NCBI GenBank assembly: GCA_013298625.1
Contig: JAAFIF010000034.1
Coordinates: 1-64,000, forward strand
Length of the DNA stretch: 64,000 nt
Origin: Myxococcales bacterium
GTDB lineage: Bacteria; Myxococcota_A; Polyangia; Polyangiales; Ga0077539
Direction: 5' to 3'
The position numbers were made by a program, and so were the translations under genes. This document shows positions 38,120-47,057 of the stretch, piece after piece (within the stretch, counting starts at the first letter, position 1; each line of letters starts with the position of its first letter). Under the pieces are notes generated by a model. That model was not told where the DNA came from. It worked only from the letters and a program-made list of their open reading frames with translations, and searched no databases.

Positions 38120-39459
38120 CCGCTGCGCAGCCGCGCTCGCAGGGTGATCCCGCCCTTCGGCCGCAGCGTGATCGCAGGCTGAACGCCCACCGCTTCGCGA
38201 TCGACGCGCTCGAAGCGCACGCGCTGCGCGATGGCCGCGAGCGTGAGCACCGCCTCCATCATCGCGAAGTGATTGCCCACGCAGACGCGCGGTCCGCCGC
38301 CGAACGGGAGGTACACGTGGCGCGGGAGGTTGGCGGTGCTTCCGTCGAGCCAGCGCTCGGGACGAAACGCCTCGGGGTCGTCGAAGAAGCGACGATCGTG
38401 GTGCAGCGCCCACGGCGAGATCAGCACCGAGGCGTTGGCGGGGATCGTCCAGCGGCCGAGCTTCATCTCGCGCGTCGCTTCGCGGCCGATGATGTGCGCC
38501 GGCGGATAGATCCGCATGGACTCTTTGAGCACGGCGTCCGTGTACGTGAGCGCCGAGACGTCCTCGAGCGTCGCTGCGCGATCGCCGACGACCCGCTGCA
38601 CTTCGGCGCACAGCTTCGCGTCCACCTCGGGGTGCTCGGCCATGAGCAGCAGCGTCCACGAGAGGGCGTTGGCCGTCGTCTCGTGGCCCGCGAGAAAGAG
38701 CGTGACGAGCTCGTCGCGCAGCTGTTGGTCGTCCATTCCGCGGGTCGGATCGCTCTCGTCGCGCGCCGCGAGCAGCCGCGAGAGCAGGTCGTCGCCGAGC
38801 GCGCCAGACGCCCGTCGCTTCTTGACCAGGTCGAAGACCACCGCGTCGAGCAGCTTCGCGTTGCCCAGCGACCGCCGCCGCGCCGCGAACGGAACCCACT
38901 CGGGAAACAGCCTCCGCCAGCTCTGGATCACCTCTTGAAAATCGGCCATCAAATCATCGATCACGTGGCCGACCTTCTCGTGCCCGCGCTCGATGCCCGT
39001 CCCGAAGAGCGTCACCAGCACGATGTCGAGCGTGACCTTGGCCATGTCCGCGTGCACGTCGCGCACCTCGTCGGCGCGCACTTTCGCCGCATATTCTCTA
39101 GCCGATCGCGTCATCGCCTCCGCGTAGCTCGCGATGTGCTTGCGCGTGAGCGACGGCGAGATGAGCCTGCGCTGCCGCTTCCACAGCTCGCCCTCGCTCG
39201 TGAGCAGCCCTTGCCCCACGATGATCGACAGCCCGCGGGTCACCTTGTCCTTGATGAACGCCCCGTCCTTGTCGAGCAAGACCTCGCCGATCAGGTCGGG
39301 CTCGCCGAGAAACACCACGTTTTCTTGGCCGAGCCGAAAGCCCGCGGTGCCTCCGTAGCGCTCGCTGAGCGCCAGCATCTGCTTCGACGGATTGTCCGAG
39401 AACGCGCGAAACGCCCTCGAAACCTCGATCACTCCCCGCGGTCCAGGTGGAAACGTCAT
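38083..39459 (-). CDS. Cytochrome P450 monooxygenase
   Basis: 458 residues from the ATG at 39459, giving the usual PPGPRG start of P450s. I-helix oxygen motif AGHETT (257-262), ExxR at 313-316 (ESMR), PERW near 367, and the heme loop FGGGPRVCVG with the Cys ligand at 393. All key residues are present. The layout is nearest to the CYP102/CYP4-like bacterial class that oxidises fatty acids or similar substrates, but the substrate is unknown. No ferredoxin or reductase gene is adjacent. Confidence 0.95.
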   Translation of the reverse strand: MTFPPGPRGVIEVSRAFRAFSDNPSKQMLALSERYGGTAGFRLGQENVVFLGEPDLIGEVLLDKDGAFIKDKVTRGLSIIVGQGLLTSEGELWKRQRRLISPSLTRKHIASYAEAMTRSAREYAAKVRADEVRDVHADMAKVTLDIVLVTLFGTGIERGHEKVGHVIDDLMADFQEVIQSWRRLFPEWVPFAARRRSLGNAKLLDAVVFDLVKKRRASGALGDDLLSRLLAARDESDPTRGMDDQQLRDELVTLFLAGHETTANALSWTLLLMAEHPEVDAKLCAEVQRVVGDRAATLEDVSALTYTDAVLKESMRIYPPAHIIGREATREMKLGRWTIPANASVLISPWALHHDRRFFDDPEAFRPERWLDGSTANLPRHVYLPFGGGPRVCVGNHFAMMEAVLTLAAIAQRVRFERVDREAVGVQPAITLRPKGGITLRARLRSGQSPTLASRQTA

Positions 39460-39545
39460 CGCTTGGACCGCTGTTATCTCCCATCGCGCCGCGGCGGTGA
39501 ATAGCCCTCGCGCCGCTCGGTGCGCTATCACCGCGGGACCACAGC

Positions 39546-40511
39546 ATGCGCGATGAATGGGCGGACGCCTTCGCCGAGCGAGCTCGGGAGTACTGGACGC
39601 AAGAGCGGCTCGACGACTTGATCCGCGGCAAGGACCTCAACGTGCTTCCGCATCGCGCGCCGGCGCTGTTGCGCGCGCTCGGGATCTTGCACCGCGACGG
39701 GTCCATGCCGCCGGCGCAGCGGCGAAAGTTCTTTCAGATCAATCACATGGTCGCAGCCCTCGGCCCGTCGCTGCGCGAGATCGTCGCCGAGCGCGCCGCG
39801 CAAGGGCGAGCGGCGCCCCTGCGGCTCATCGACGCGGCGTGCGGGCGCTCGTACCTGACGCTGCTGCTGGCGCACACGTTCGTCGAGCGCTTCGCTGTTC
39901 CGGTGCAGGTGTTGGCGGTCGATCGCAACGAGGCGCTGGTCGAAGAGAGCGCGCGAAGGACGGCCATGGCGGGGCTCACCGACGTCGTGAAGCACAAGGC
40001 CTCGAGCCTCGCCACGCTCGACGCAGGTCCGAGCTTCGACGCGCTCTTCGGCGCGAGCACCGACGATCGCATCGACGGCGTGGTCTCGCTGCACGCGTGC
40101 AACACCGCGACGGACGACGCGATCGAGCTCGGCGTCCGCGCGCGCGCCACGCTGCTCGCGCTCACGCCCTGCTGCCACGCCGAGCTCGCCGCGCAGTGGA
40201 AGGACCTCGCCCCCACGTCCACCGGCCCCTTCGCGCCCATCCACCGCACGCCGCACTTGCGCCGAGAGAGCGCAGCGCTCGTGACGGACACCATGCGCTC
40301 GCTGCTCTTGCGCGCGGTGGGCTACCAGAGCTGGGCCATCGAGCTCGTGCCCACCGAGCACACGCCGAAGAACCTCTTGCTGCGGGCCATGCTGCGGCGC
40401 ACAAACGAGCGCGACCAGGACGCCCTCCGCGAGTACGACGCCCTGCGAGAGAGCACCGGTGGCTGCGGGATCGCCCTGGCCGATCGGCTGCTCAGAAGCC
40501 CAAGCGCCTGA
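39546..40511 (+). CDS. SAM-dependent methyltransferase (Methyltransf_32-like)
   Basis: 321 residues. After a helical N-terminus comes a Rossmann-fold methyltransferase: LRLIDAACGRSYLTLLL (about 95-108) as the SAM-binding motif I, VQVLAVDRNEALVE as motif II and VVSLHACNTATDDAIE followed by LLALTPCCHAEL. The LHAC...CCH pattern is that of the Methyltransf_32 group (METTL25/GSTCD relatives), whose targets are mostly RNA or protein. It is divergent from the P450 gene and overlaps the next lipoprotein gene by 20 bases tail to tail. Confidence 0.88.
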   Translation: MRDEWADAFAERAREYWTQERLDDLIRGKDLNVLPHRAPALLRALGILHRDGSMPPAQRRKFFQINHMVAALGPSLREIVAERAAQGRAAPLRLIDAACGRSYLTLLLAHTFVERFAVPVQVLAVDRNEALVEESARRTAMAGLTDVVKHKASSLATLDAGPSFDALFGASTDDRIDGVVSLHACNTATDDAIELGVRARATLLALTPCCHAELAAQWKDLAPTSTGPFAPIHRTPHLRRESAALVTDTMRSLLLRAVGYQSWAIELVPTEHTPKNLLLRAMLRRTNERDQDALREYDALRESTGGCGIALADRLLRSPSA

Positions 40512-41334
40512 ACTCGAGCGCCGTGGTGAACTCCGCCGCGACCTGCCCGTCCATCGACGTGATGCGCGCGACCTCGCCGTAGCACTCGGTCATCCAGAGG
40601 TACTGGATCCGCCGACGCCCCGGCCCCGCAGGAAACGCTTGCGTCAGCTCGACCCGCAGCCGCAGGGCGTCGCGAAACGTGAGCGCGCCGAGCTGCACTT
40701 CGCCGCGCGCGTCGACGGTCATCGAGTAGCTGTCGCGGGAGGCGACGGGCGTTCCGTCGACCATGCCGTTCATGGTCATGGTGGTGGCCGTCCACGCGTC
40801 GCCCATGCGCATCGGAAAGCGCAGCAATTCGACCGGCGGATTGTACGGGAGCACCGTGCGCGTCGCCTCGCTCTCGCCGACGGCGCCCAAGAAGAGCACC
40901 GACGTCGGAGTGGCCTGGTAGACGCCCAGCGTGGGCTCGCGAGGGTCGAGCCGCGCGGCGTACTGCGCGCCCGCGAACTGCGAGGCGAAGTACTGCCCCG
41001 CGACGTCCAGCACGCGCAGCGCCACCACGTCTCCGTCAGGGCTCGTGAAGTCCCACACGCGCGCGCCGCCCGCGCCCATCGCGCCCGCGGTGTTCACCAC
41101 GACGCCGACGCCCGCAGGGTTGATCCGATACCGCGCCTCGGCCCCCGGAACGAACACCACTTCGTCCCGCGTGATCACTCCGTCGCCGTTGCCGCGGCAG
41201 CTCGCCGCCGCGTCCGGAAGCGCGATGTACGAGTCTCCGCCCGCGTCGCGCCCAGGCCCCACGGGCATCACGCACGCGCTCGCCCACAGCGCCAACGGCA
41301 ACGAAACCATCCCCACGCGACGCGAAGCCATCAT
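40492..41334 (-). CDS. Predicted lipoprotein, paralogue of 44670-45593
   Basis: About 280 residues from the ATG at 41334 (41331 also possible). Signal and lipobox end at LWASAC, followed by a short Asp/Ala linker. The domain starts CRGNGDGVITRDEV, passes TAGAMGAGGARVWDF and ends EFTTALEFRRLGF. The same landmarks occur at 44670-45593 (NNDGVIDRAEL, TAGVMGAGGYEWDF, SEYRRLGL), so the two form a family. An EF-hand-like DGxI at the start suggests ion binding. Function unknown. Confidence 0.82.
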   Translation of the reverse strand: MMASRRVGMVSLPLALWASACVMPVGPGRDAGGDSYIALPDAAASCRGNGDGVITRDEVVFVPGAEARYRINPAGVGVVVNTAGAMGAGGARVWDFTSPDGDVVALRVLDVAGQYFASQFAGAQYAARLDPREPTLGVYQATPTSVLFLGAVGESEATRTVLPYNPPVELLRFPMRMGDAWTATTMTMNGMVDGTPVASRDSYSMTVDARGEVQLGALTFRDALRLRVELTQAFPAGPGRRRIQYLWMTECYGEVARITSMDGQVAAEFTTALEFRRLGF

Positions 41335-41371
41335 CACCAACGCACTCACTTTCGATCAAACGCAGCGCTTG

Positions 41372-41887
41372 TCACGCTGACAACTCCGGCGGCGGAAGCG
41401 GCCCCACGTTGTGCCGATAGCCGTCGTGATTGCACTGCCACCGGGCCTCGGCGCCCGCGCCCACGCACACGCACGAGCCGCCAGGGCCCGGGCGCAGCTG
41501 CCCGTGGATACAAACGCTCGCGACGACCGGCTGGCAGAGCCACGCAGGCCCCGCGCTGGTCGATACGCACACCGCGGACTGCCCAGGCGCACACCCGATG
41601 GACTGCCCCAACGGGCACACGGGCGAAGGCTGCACGACCACCGTCTGCTGCTGCTGGCCCGTGACCACGGTGCGCATCTCGACGTTTTGCTCGTTGCTGT
41701 TGCCCTGCACAACGACGGTGTTCGCCTGCGCGACGCCGTCTTGCACGACCACGCCTCCGCCCGACGAGCCGCCCATCGGCGGTGGCGGCGGGACCTCGTC
41801 GGCGTGCACGGTGCACGCGGGAAGCGCTCCCAGCAGGGCCAACGCGCGCACGAAGCGCAGAGAGTGAAGCGTGTCGGTTCGTGGCAT
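41372..41887 (-). CDS. Small Cys-containing lipoprotein
   Basis: 171 residues with a lipoprotein signal ending LLGALPAC. A Pro/Gly linker, a Val/Gln-rich stretch (QDGVAQANTVVVQGNSNEQNVE) and a C-terminal part with eight Cys follow (CPLGQSIGCAPGQSAVC, CQPVVASVC, CVCVGAGAEARWQC). This resembles a short disulphide-rich surface module. No function assigned. It follows the barrel gene on the same strand, 30 bp downstream. Confidence 0.78.
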   Translation of the reverse strand: MPRTDTLHSLRFVRALALLGALPACTVHADEVPPPPPMGGSSGGGVVVQDGVAQANTVVVQGNSNEQNVEMRTVVTGQQQQTVVVQPSPVCPLGQSIGCAPGQSAVCVSTSAGPAWLCQPVVASVCIHGQLRPGPGGSCVCVGAGAEARWQCNHDGYRHNVGPLPPPELSA

Positions 41888-41917
41888 CGGTGGTCTATGG
41901 CTCCTTCGTCGCGGCGC

Positions 41918-43696
41918 TCAGAAGCGGTACGCGAGTGTAGCCCTCAACGCGTGGGCGGGCACCGGGCTTACACCGCGGACGGTGTCCGCGAAGCCCGCGA
42001 GGGGGATCAGCAAGCCGTACTCGGCGCGCGCGAAGAAGCCCCACTCTTGCTCGTAGTTGAGGGCGACGTCCGCTTCGATTCCGAGCGGGTTCGCGCCGCC
42101 CGGCGTGCTCGAGCTGAGCATCGCGACGCTGGCGATCGCGGCGCCCTCCATCGTGAGCATCGGGCCGATGCGATAGCGCAGCATCGGGCGAAAATACGCG
42201 GCGTCCGTGACCAGCCCCAGGATGCGCCGAAACAAGATCAGGTCCACGCGGTAGTTCGGGTGGAAGCGAAAGTTGTCGATGGTCGTGTCCGGCGTCGGCG
42301 CGGTGATGTCGAACTGCGGACCGTCGAGGTCGCCCGGCTGCGTGGGGGTGGCGTTTAGCGGGCGCGCTCCGAAGCCGGGCGCGCTGTCGCCGCTGGCGAA
42401 GCCGAACTCGATGCGGCCGAAGAGCCTCGGTCCGCCGCGAAAATCCGCGCGCACCACGCCGCCCATCTGCAAGCCCGTCACGGGGATGTTGGTGATCACC
42501 GTGGGGTCGAGCGAGAGGTTCTGCACGCGCAGGTACAAGAGCCCGAGCTCTGCTTCGAGCGTAAACCAGCCCACGTCGAGCCGCGCCCACGCATCGCCCA
42601 CGACCGCCATCAGCCCGCGCGGAATCACGGTCGTGCGCGACGGAGTCATCCCCGGCGCGGCGTCGTAGTCCTGCCAGCGCACTGCGCTCACGACGCCGAA
42701 GTTGAAGCGCGTCCGCTGCGCCTCGAGCAGTCGCCTCCGCGTGGTGTTGGTGTCCCACCGCGCGACGCCGAACGAAATCGTGCGCACGTCGTCGCGCGGA
42801 TCGAGGTCGAACGTGGGCTTCACGCGGCCGTCGACCTGATCTGTCCCTGGGCCGCTGGCGGAGTTTTCGTAGAGCAGCGTCCACAGCAGACCGCCCAGCG
42901 AAGTCGTGAACGAGACGCGGTCACCGACGTCGCCGAAGTCGTCGTCCCAGCCGTTGCCTGCGTTGACGAAGAACCCCGTGCCCCAATCGACGAGGGCGCC
43001 CATGCGTCCTGCGCGCAGCACGCCGAACGGGAGCATCACTTCGCCGTAGAGCTGTCGCACGTCGATGGGCGTGGTGGGAGCGCGCTGCGAGATCGACCCG
43101 CCGACGAAATCCGCGTCGGGGAGGCTGCCGAATCGCACGTTGTCCAGCGCGTGGAGCCGCGCGCGAAAGGTCACGCCGTACCCGACGTTGACCTCTGCGT
43201 CGAGGCGCAGGCGCATGTCCGCGTTGGTCTGCAGCGGCGAGCGCCCGCCGTCGACGTAGGCTGCAGGCCACACCGGGGCGCCCGACGTGGTGGGGCCGCG
43301 GTTCAAGTCCCAGCCGTACCCGAGGTCTCCGCGCACGCGGTAGAAGCCCTCGAAGCGCACGCGCGGCCACGAGTGACCCGCGGTGGCGCGGACGGGCTCG
43401 TCGATGGGCGTGGCGCCGGGGGCGTCGGCGTAGGGCTCCCTGGCACGAGCGGCGTTTTCGTTGCGCGAGACGGGCCGAGCGGGGGGCTGCGCGGCGGGTC
43501 GCGCGGGGGGCTGCGCGGCGGGCGTCGGCGATTCGGGCTGCGAATTCGGGGACGGATCCACGCTGGTCCGCGTGGCGAGCGGCAACGTCGGAGGCTCTGT
43601 GCGCTCGGGTTGGGCTGCGCTCTGCTCTTGCGCGGCGGCCGTTGTTGCAGCGCACAAGAGCGAGAGGGCGAGCGAGAGGGTCGCGCGGTGCTTCAC
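41918..43696 (-). CDS. Outer-membrane beta-barrel protein (TIGR04551-like)
   Basis: 592 residues starting with GTG: signal MKHRATLSLALSLLCAATTAAAQ, a Pro/Ala-rich linker to about residue 110, then a beta-rich body of alternating strands ending in a C-terminal Phe (LRATLAYRF), as expected for a BamA-inserted barrel. Stretches such as FEGFYRVRGDLGYGWDLNRG and VRQLYGEVMLPFGVLRAGRMG remind me of the myxobacterial TIGR04551 family. A role as porin or assembly protein is plausible. Its start overlaps the stop of the alpha/beta-hydrolase gene (GTGA), so the two are co-translated. Confidence 0.88.
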   Translation of the reverse strand: MKHRATLSLALSLLCAATTAAAQEQSAAQPERTEPPTLPLATRTSVDPSPNSQPESPTPAAQPPARPAAQPPARPVSRNENAARAREPYADAPGATPIDEPVRATAGHSWPRVRFEGFYRVRGDLGYGWDLNRGPTTSGAPVWPAAYVDGGRSPLQTNADMRLRLDAEVNVGYGVTFRARLHALDNVRFGSLPDADFVGGSISQRAPTTPIDVRQLYGEVMLPFGVLRAGRMGALVDWGTGFFVNAGNGWDDDFGDVGDRVSFTTSLGGLLWTLLYENSASGPGTDQVDGRVKPTFDLDPRDDVRTISFGVARWDTNTTRRRLLEAQRTRFNFGVVSAVRWQDYDAAPGMTPSRTTVIPRGLMAVVGDAWARLDVGWFTLEAELGLLYLRVQNLSLDPTVITNIPVTGLQMGGVVRADFRGGPRLFGRIEFGFASGDSAPGFGARPLNATPTQPGDLDGPQFDITAPTPDTTIDNFRFHPNYRVDLILFRRILGLVTDAAYFRPMLRYRIGPMLTMEGAAIASVAMLSSSTPGGANPLGIEADVALNYEQEWGFFARAEYGLLIPLAGFADTVRGVSPVPAHALRATLAYRF

Positions 43697-44649
43697 GGGG
43701 CGCTCCGATCGAGAAACTCGCGGACGTAGCCGCGGGTGGTTCCTGCGCTCTCGAACATGGGAAAGTGTCCCGCGCGCGGGACGATCACGAGCCGTCCATC
43801 GCGCAGCTCGTTGGCGAGGCGCGCGCCGTACCGTGGCAGCGCGACGCGGTCTTCGTCGCCGTAGATCACCAGCGTGGGCGCGGCGATCGAGCGGTACTGC
43901 CGCTCCAGGTGCAGGTAGTACTGCCCGCGGACCGCGGCGAGCGCGGCGCGCAGCGTCCCGGGTCGTTCGAGGGACCGCTCGATGGCGTCGACCGTGGTCT
44001 GCGGGACCGTCGAGCCCTCGGCGAAGCCCATCGGCGCGCGGTCATCGAGCCGCTCGCGATAGAACAGCTCGAAGAGCGCCTCGCCCACGCCGCCCTCGCG
44101 CGCCCAGCGAAAAAACGGCGGGATCTGCTCTTCGAACGCCCACGCGCCGATCAGCACCATCCGCCGCACGCGCGACGGGTGCCGCAGCACGAACGCGAGC
44201 GAGACCGAGCAGCCCCACGAGTGCGCCACCACGTCCACCTGCGCGACGCCCTTGCGATCGAGCATCGAGGCCAGGTCGTCCGCGAGCGCGTCGGGCGAGT
44301 AGTCCCCTTCGGTGCGATCGCTGTACCCGAAGCCCGGCAGGTCCACGGCGAGCGTCTGCCGCTCGGCGCGCAGGGAGGGCTCGATGGTGGTCCACGTCTC
44401 GCGGTTGCTCGCGAAGCCGTGCACGAGCAGCACCGGCGTGCGCGCCCCTTGGCCACGCGTCTCGACGTAGAGCGCTCGTCCCGAGCGGACCGTCACGCGC
44501 TGCCCCGGGGCGTCCCGAGGAATCCCCAGCGATTCTCCTGGCCGTTGATACTCGGCGCACGCCGCGAGCGAGAGCGTCAGAGCCGTGAGGACCCCGAGCG
44601 TCGCGCCCCGCGCCGAGCGCGCACGAAGGACCCTGTTGCGCCGCACCAT
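43693..44649 (-). CDS. Alpha/beta-hydrolase lipoprotein
   Basis: 318 residues; ATG at 44649 with GGGAG upstream. Lipobox LSLAAC, Cys31. The hydrolase fold shows the oxyanion loop HGFA (77-80), nucleophile S144 in AHSWG, the acid in YGDEDRV and the His in RAGHFPMFES. The nucleophile elbow starts with Ala in place of the usual first Gly. The family covers esterases, epoxide hydrolases and haloperoxidases; the substrate is open. Coupled to the barrel gene, it may act on lipids or esters at the outer membrane. Confidence 0.88.
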   Translation of the reverse strand: MVRRNRVLRARSARGATLGVLTALTLSLAACAEYQRPGESLGIPRDAPGQRVTVRSGRALYVETRGQGARTPVLLVHGFASNRETWTTIEPSLRAERQTLAVDLPGFGYSDRTEGDYSPDALADDLASMLDRKGVAQVDVVAHSWGCSVSLAFVLRHPSRVRRMVLIGAWAFEEQIPPFFRWAREGGVGEALFELFYRERLDDRAPMGFAEGSTVPQTTVDAIERSLERPGTLRAALAAVRGQYYLHLERQYRSIAAPTLVIYGDEDRVALPRYGARLANELRDGRLVIVPRAGHFPMFESAGTTRGYVREFLDRSAP

Positions 44650-44669
44650 TCGCCGCTCCCTCTGATCGC

Positions 44670-45593
44670 TTATAGCCCGAGCCGCCGGTACTCGGACGCT
44701 CGCGTAAACTCTTCGGACATCTCGTTGTCGACCGACGCGACGCGGGCGACGAGGCCCCAGCACTCGCTCAAGAACAGGTACGTGCGCTGCGTGCGACGGA
44801 TGATCGTGCCGGTGACGGTCTGATCGAGGTCCATCCGCAGGCGCAGCGCAGAGAAGCGCGTGGCGGGGGTGAGCACCGTTCCGCTGCGGTCGACGGTGAA
44901 GCGGTAGGTGTTGACCGTGCTCGTCGCGATGCTGTTGAACACGCCGTTGCCCGCGCTCGTGATGGTCCACGTCGAGCCCATGCGCAGCGGAAACCGAATC
45001 GCGTCCACCGCGGGCGTAAACGCCACGTTGGTGCGCCCGGTGTCCCTCGAGACCGACCCGATGATCTGCAGCGCCGTGTCCGTCGCGCGGTACATCGCCC
45101 AGTTGCTCGACGCGCGGTCGAGCGGGAGCGCGAAGTTGGCCGTCGGATACAGCGGCTGCCACCAGCGCCCCATGGGGTTTTGCACTTCGTCGAGCACGCG
45201 ACGATCGCCCGGCTTGGCCTGCGAGAAGTCCCACTCGTAGCCGCCCGCGCCCATCACGCCCGCGGTCGAGATCCCGTCGACCGTCGTGTTGTCGTCGTTG
45301 ACCACGAACAGCGCTTGCGCTCCCACGATGTACGGAAGCTCTGCGCGGTCGATCACCCCGTCGTTGTTGGGCACGCACGCGGGGCCGCCGTCGCGCGGCG
45401 GGACGCCAGTGTCCACGACGCCTGCGTCTTCTTGCGGCGCAACATCCTCGACGGACGCGTCGACGCTCGCCTCGCTCGCGGCGCCAGTGTCCGCTCGGGC
45501 GTCGGTGGGCAGCGGGTTGACGCGCTCTTCGACGCACGCGTCGAGCGAGAGCAGCGCAGCGGCGCAAGCGAGCAAGCGAAGTGGGGTGGTCAT
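44670..45593 (-). CDS. Predicted lipoprotein, paralogue of 40492-41334
   Basis: 307 residues: lipobox LLSLDAC, a long Asp/Ala/Val linker (about 20-75), then the domain shared with 40492-41334 (NNDGVIDRAELPYIVGAQ, TAGVMGAGGYEWDF, closing EYRRLGL). The linker is longer than in the paralogue. It lies between the PHA genes and the hydrolase on the same strand, with gaps of 14 and 20 bp, and may be read through from the PHA operon. Function unknown. Confidence 0.82.
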   Translation of the reverse strand: MTTPLRLLACAAALLSLDACVEERVNPLPTDARADTGAASEASVDASVEDVAPQEDAGVVDTGVPPRDGGPACVPNNDGVIDRAELPYIVGAQALFVVNDDNTTVDGISTAGVMGAGGYEWDFSQAKPGDRRVLDEVQNPMGRWWQPLYPTANFALPLDRASSNWAMYRATDTALQIIGSVSRDTGRTNVAFTPAVDAIRFPLRMGSTWTITSAGNGVFNSIATSTVNTYRFTVDRSGTVLTPATRFSALRLRMDLDQTVTGTIIRRTQRTYLFLSECWGLVARVASVDNEMSEEFTRASEYRRLGL

Positions 45594-45607
45594 CAGAGGG
45601 CCTCTCG

Positions 45608-46681
45608 TTAGGCTACCGCATCGGCGCGCGTCACGCGGTCGATCATCCAGTCGCACAGCTGCGGGTGAAATCGCTCGCGCGCGCTGGGGTTGACCACGCC
45701 CGAGACGTGGCCGCCGCGCACGACGAGCACCGAGCGGTCCTCGGACGCGACGAAGCGCTCGAGCGCGAGGGCCGACGCCGGAGGCGTGATCGAGTCGCGA
45801 TCGGCGACGATGGTGAGCAACGGCGCGGTGATGCGCTCGAGCTCGACGCGCTCGCCGGCGACGACGTGCGTGCCGTGGACGAGCTCGTTGCGCTGAAAGA
45901 GGGCCTTTACGTAGTCCGCGTAGGCCTTCGCGGGGAAGGGAACGTTGTCGTACGCCCACCCCTGCAGCGCGAGCACGGCGTCGCGCTCTTCGTCGCGCCC
46001 TTGCGCGTGCAGGTCGGCGACCTTCACGACGTCGGCGAGGATGTTGGTGGGCCTCAGCGCCAAGAATCCGCCCAGCATTTGCGCAGGCGAAACATTGCCC
46101 GCGCGAGTGATCGCGTCGACGTCGAACCATCGCGGGTCCGTCAGGCGCTGGAGCATTCCGCTGCGCTCGAAGTCAATCGGGCCGGCGAGGTTGATGAGCC
46201 CCGCGACGCGCTCGGGCTCGCGGGCGGCGGCGATGACCGAGAGCGTCCCGGAGATCGAGTAGCCGAGCAGGACGCACTGCGGAGCGCCGGTTGTGCGCCG
46301 CACAACGGCCATGGCGCGCGAGATCGAGAGGGCGAGGTCGTCCCATCCTCGGTGGCGGTCTTCGTCGTTGGCGACGCCCCAGTCGAGGACCCACACGTCG
46401 AGCCCAGCGTCGCGCAGGATCTTCACGAGCGAGCCGCCGGGGTACAGGTCGAGGACGTACCAGCGGTTGATGAGCGACGGGACGAGCAGGACCGGGGTCT
46501 TGCCGGCGCGCGGGACGTCGTGGTTGGGGACGATGCGCTCGAGGCGCATGGCGCCCTCTTGCCACACGGTGGCGCGGGGGGTGGCGCCGGGCTTGGGGCG
46601 GACGGGGAGGCCGACGGTGCGCGCGGCGTCTTCGGCGCCTTCGCGGACGGTGCGGGTGAGCTCGTAGAGGGAGCGCATCAT
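45608..46681 (-). CDS. PHA synthase homologue with Ser at the nucleophile
   Basis: 357 residues from the ATG at 46681 (a second ATG follows). The fold is that of class III PhaC: PVLLVPSLINRWYVLDLYPG, then LRDAGLDVWVLDWG. At the nucleophile elbow it reads LLGYSISGT, with S142 where synthases have Cys in GxCxGG and Ser where the last-but-one Gly is expected. The acid (VADRDSIT) and His (GGHVSG) are kept. PHA synthases need the Cys to hold the growing chain, so this protein may instead be a depolymerase or thioesterase, or a non-catalytic subunit. It follows a phasin-like gene by 8 bp. Confidence 0.88.
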   Translation of the reverse strand: MMRSLYELTRTVREGAEDAARTVGLPVRPKPGATPRATVWQEGAMRLERIVPNHDVPRAGKTPVLLVPSLINRWYVLDLYPGGSLVKILRDAGLDVWVLDWGVANDEDRHRGWDDLALSISRAMAVVRRTTGAPQCVLLGYSISGTLSVIAAAREPERVAGLINLAGPIDFERSGMLQRLTDPRWFDVDAITRAGNVSPAQMLGGFLALRPTNILADVVKVADLHAQGRDEERDAVLALQGWAYDNVPFPAKAYADYVKALFQRNELVHGTHVVAGERVELERITAPLLTIVADRDSITPPASALALERFVASEDRSVLVVRGGHVSGVVNPSARERFHPQLCDWMIDRVTRADAVA

Positions 46682-46689
46682 GGGGGCGA

Positions 46690-46992
46690 TCAGGCCTTGC
46701 TGCTCGTGCTCTGCGAGGGCGCGCCGAGGATCGAGCGCCACGCGTCGAGGGTCAGCGTGCGCGCCGCGGCGGCGAGCTGGACGTTGTACTCGAGGCTGGC
46801 CTTGGTGAGCCGCGCGCCCTCGTCGATGGCGGTGCGCGCCCACTCGAGGCCCTTGAGCTCCATCGCGGTGCGGCGGTCGGACGCCACGCGCACGCGAGAG
46901 ACCTGCGCCACAGCGGCGGAGCGAACCACGTCGCCCACGGATCGGATCGCCCTTCTCGCCCAGTGCCCGTTCTGCTCGTTGGCTTCGGTCAT
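46690..46992 (-). CDS. Phasin-like small protein
   Basis: 100 residues, helical, Ala-rich and amphipathic (KGLEWARTAIDEGARLTKASLEYNVQLAAAARTLTLDAW). No signal peptide. Its place before the synthase homologue and the composition suggest a granule-associated phasin or a PhaE-type synthase partner. The promoter region upstream contains a TGCACTGCAC motif shared with the second phasin promoter. Confidence 0.75.
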   Translation of the reverse strand: MTEANEQNGHWARRAIRSVGDVVRSAAVAQVSRVRVASDRRTAMELKGLEWARTAIDEGARLTKASLEYNVQLAAAARTLTLDAWRSILGAPSQSTSSKA

Positions 46993-46999
46993 GGGCGCG

Positions 47000-47053
47000 A
47001 ACCTACGCGCCGACCGCCCCCACCGTCAAGCCACAATTGTTGCACTGCACAAT
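47000..47053 (-). promoter_or_regulatory. PHA promoter with probable PhaR operator
   Basis: On the minus strand, -35 TTGACG (47029-47024) and -10 TAGGTT (47005-47000) have an 18-bp spacer. The imperfect palindrome TTGTTGCACTGCACAA (47037-47052, plus strand) lies just upstream, with TTGTGCA starting 23 bp before the -35. The core TGCACTGCAC is identical to 47841-47850. PhaR repressors bind TGC/GCA-rich palindromes, so this is a likely PhaR site. Confidence 0.55.
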
Positions 47054-47057
47054 GATG

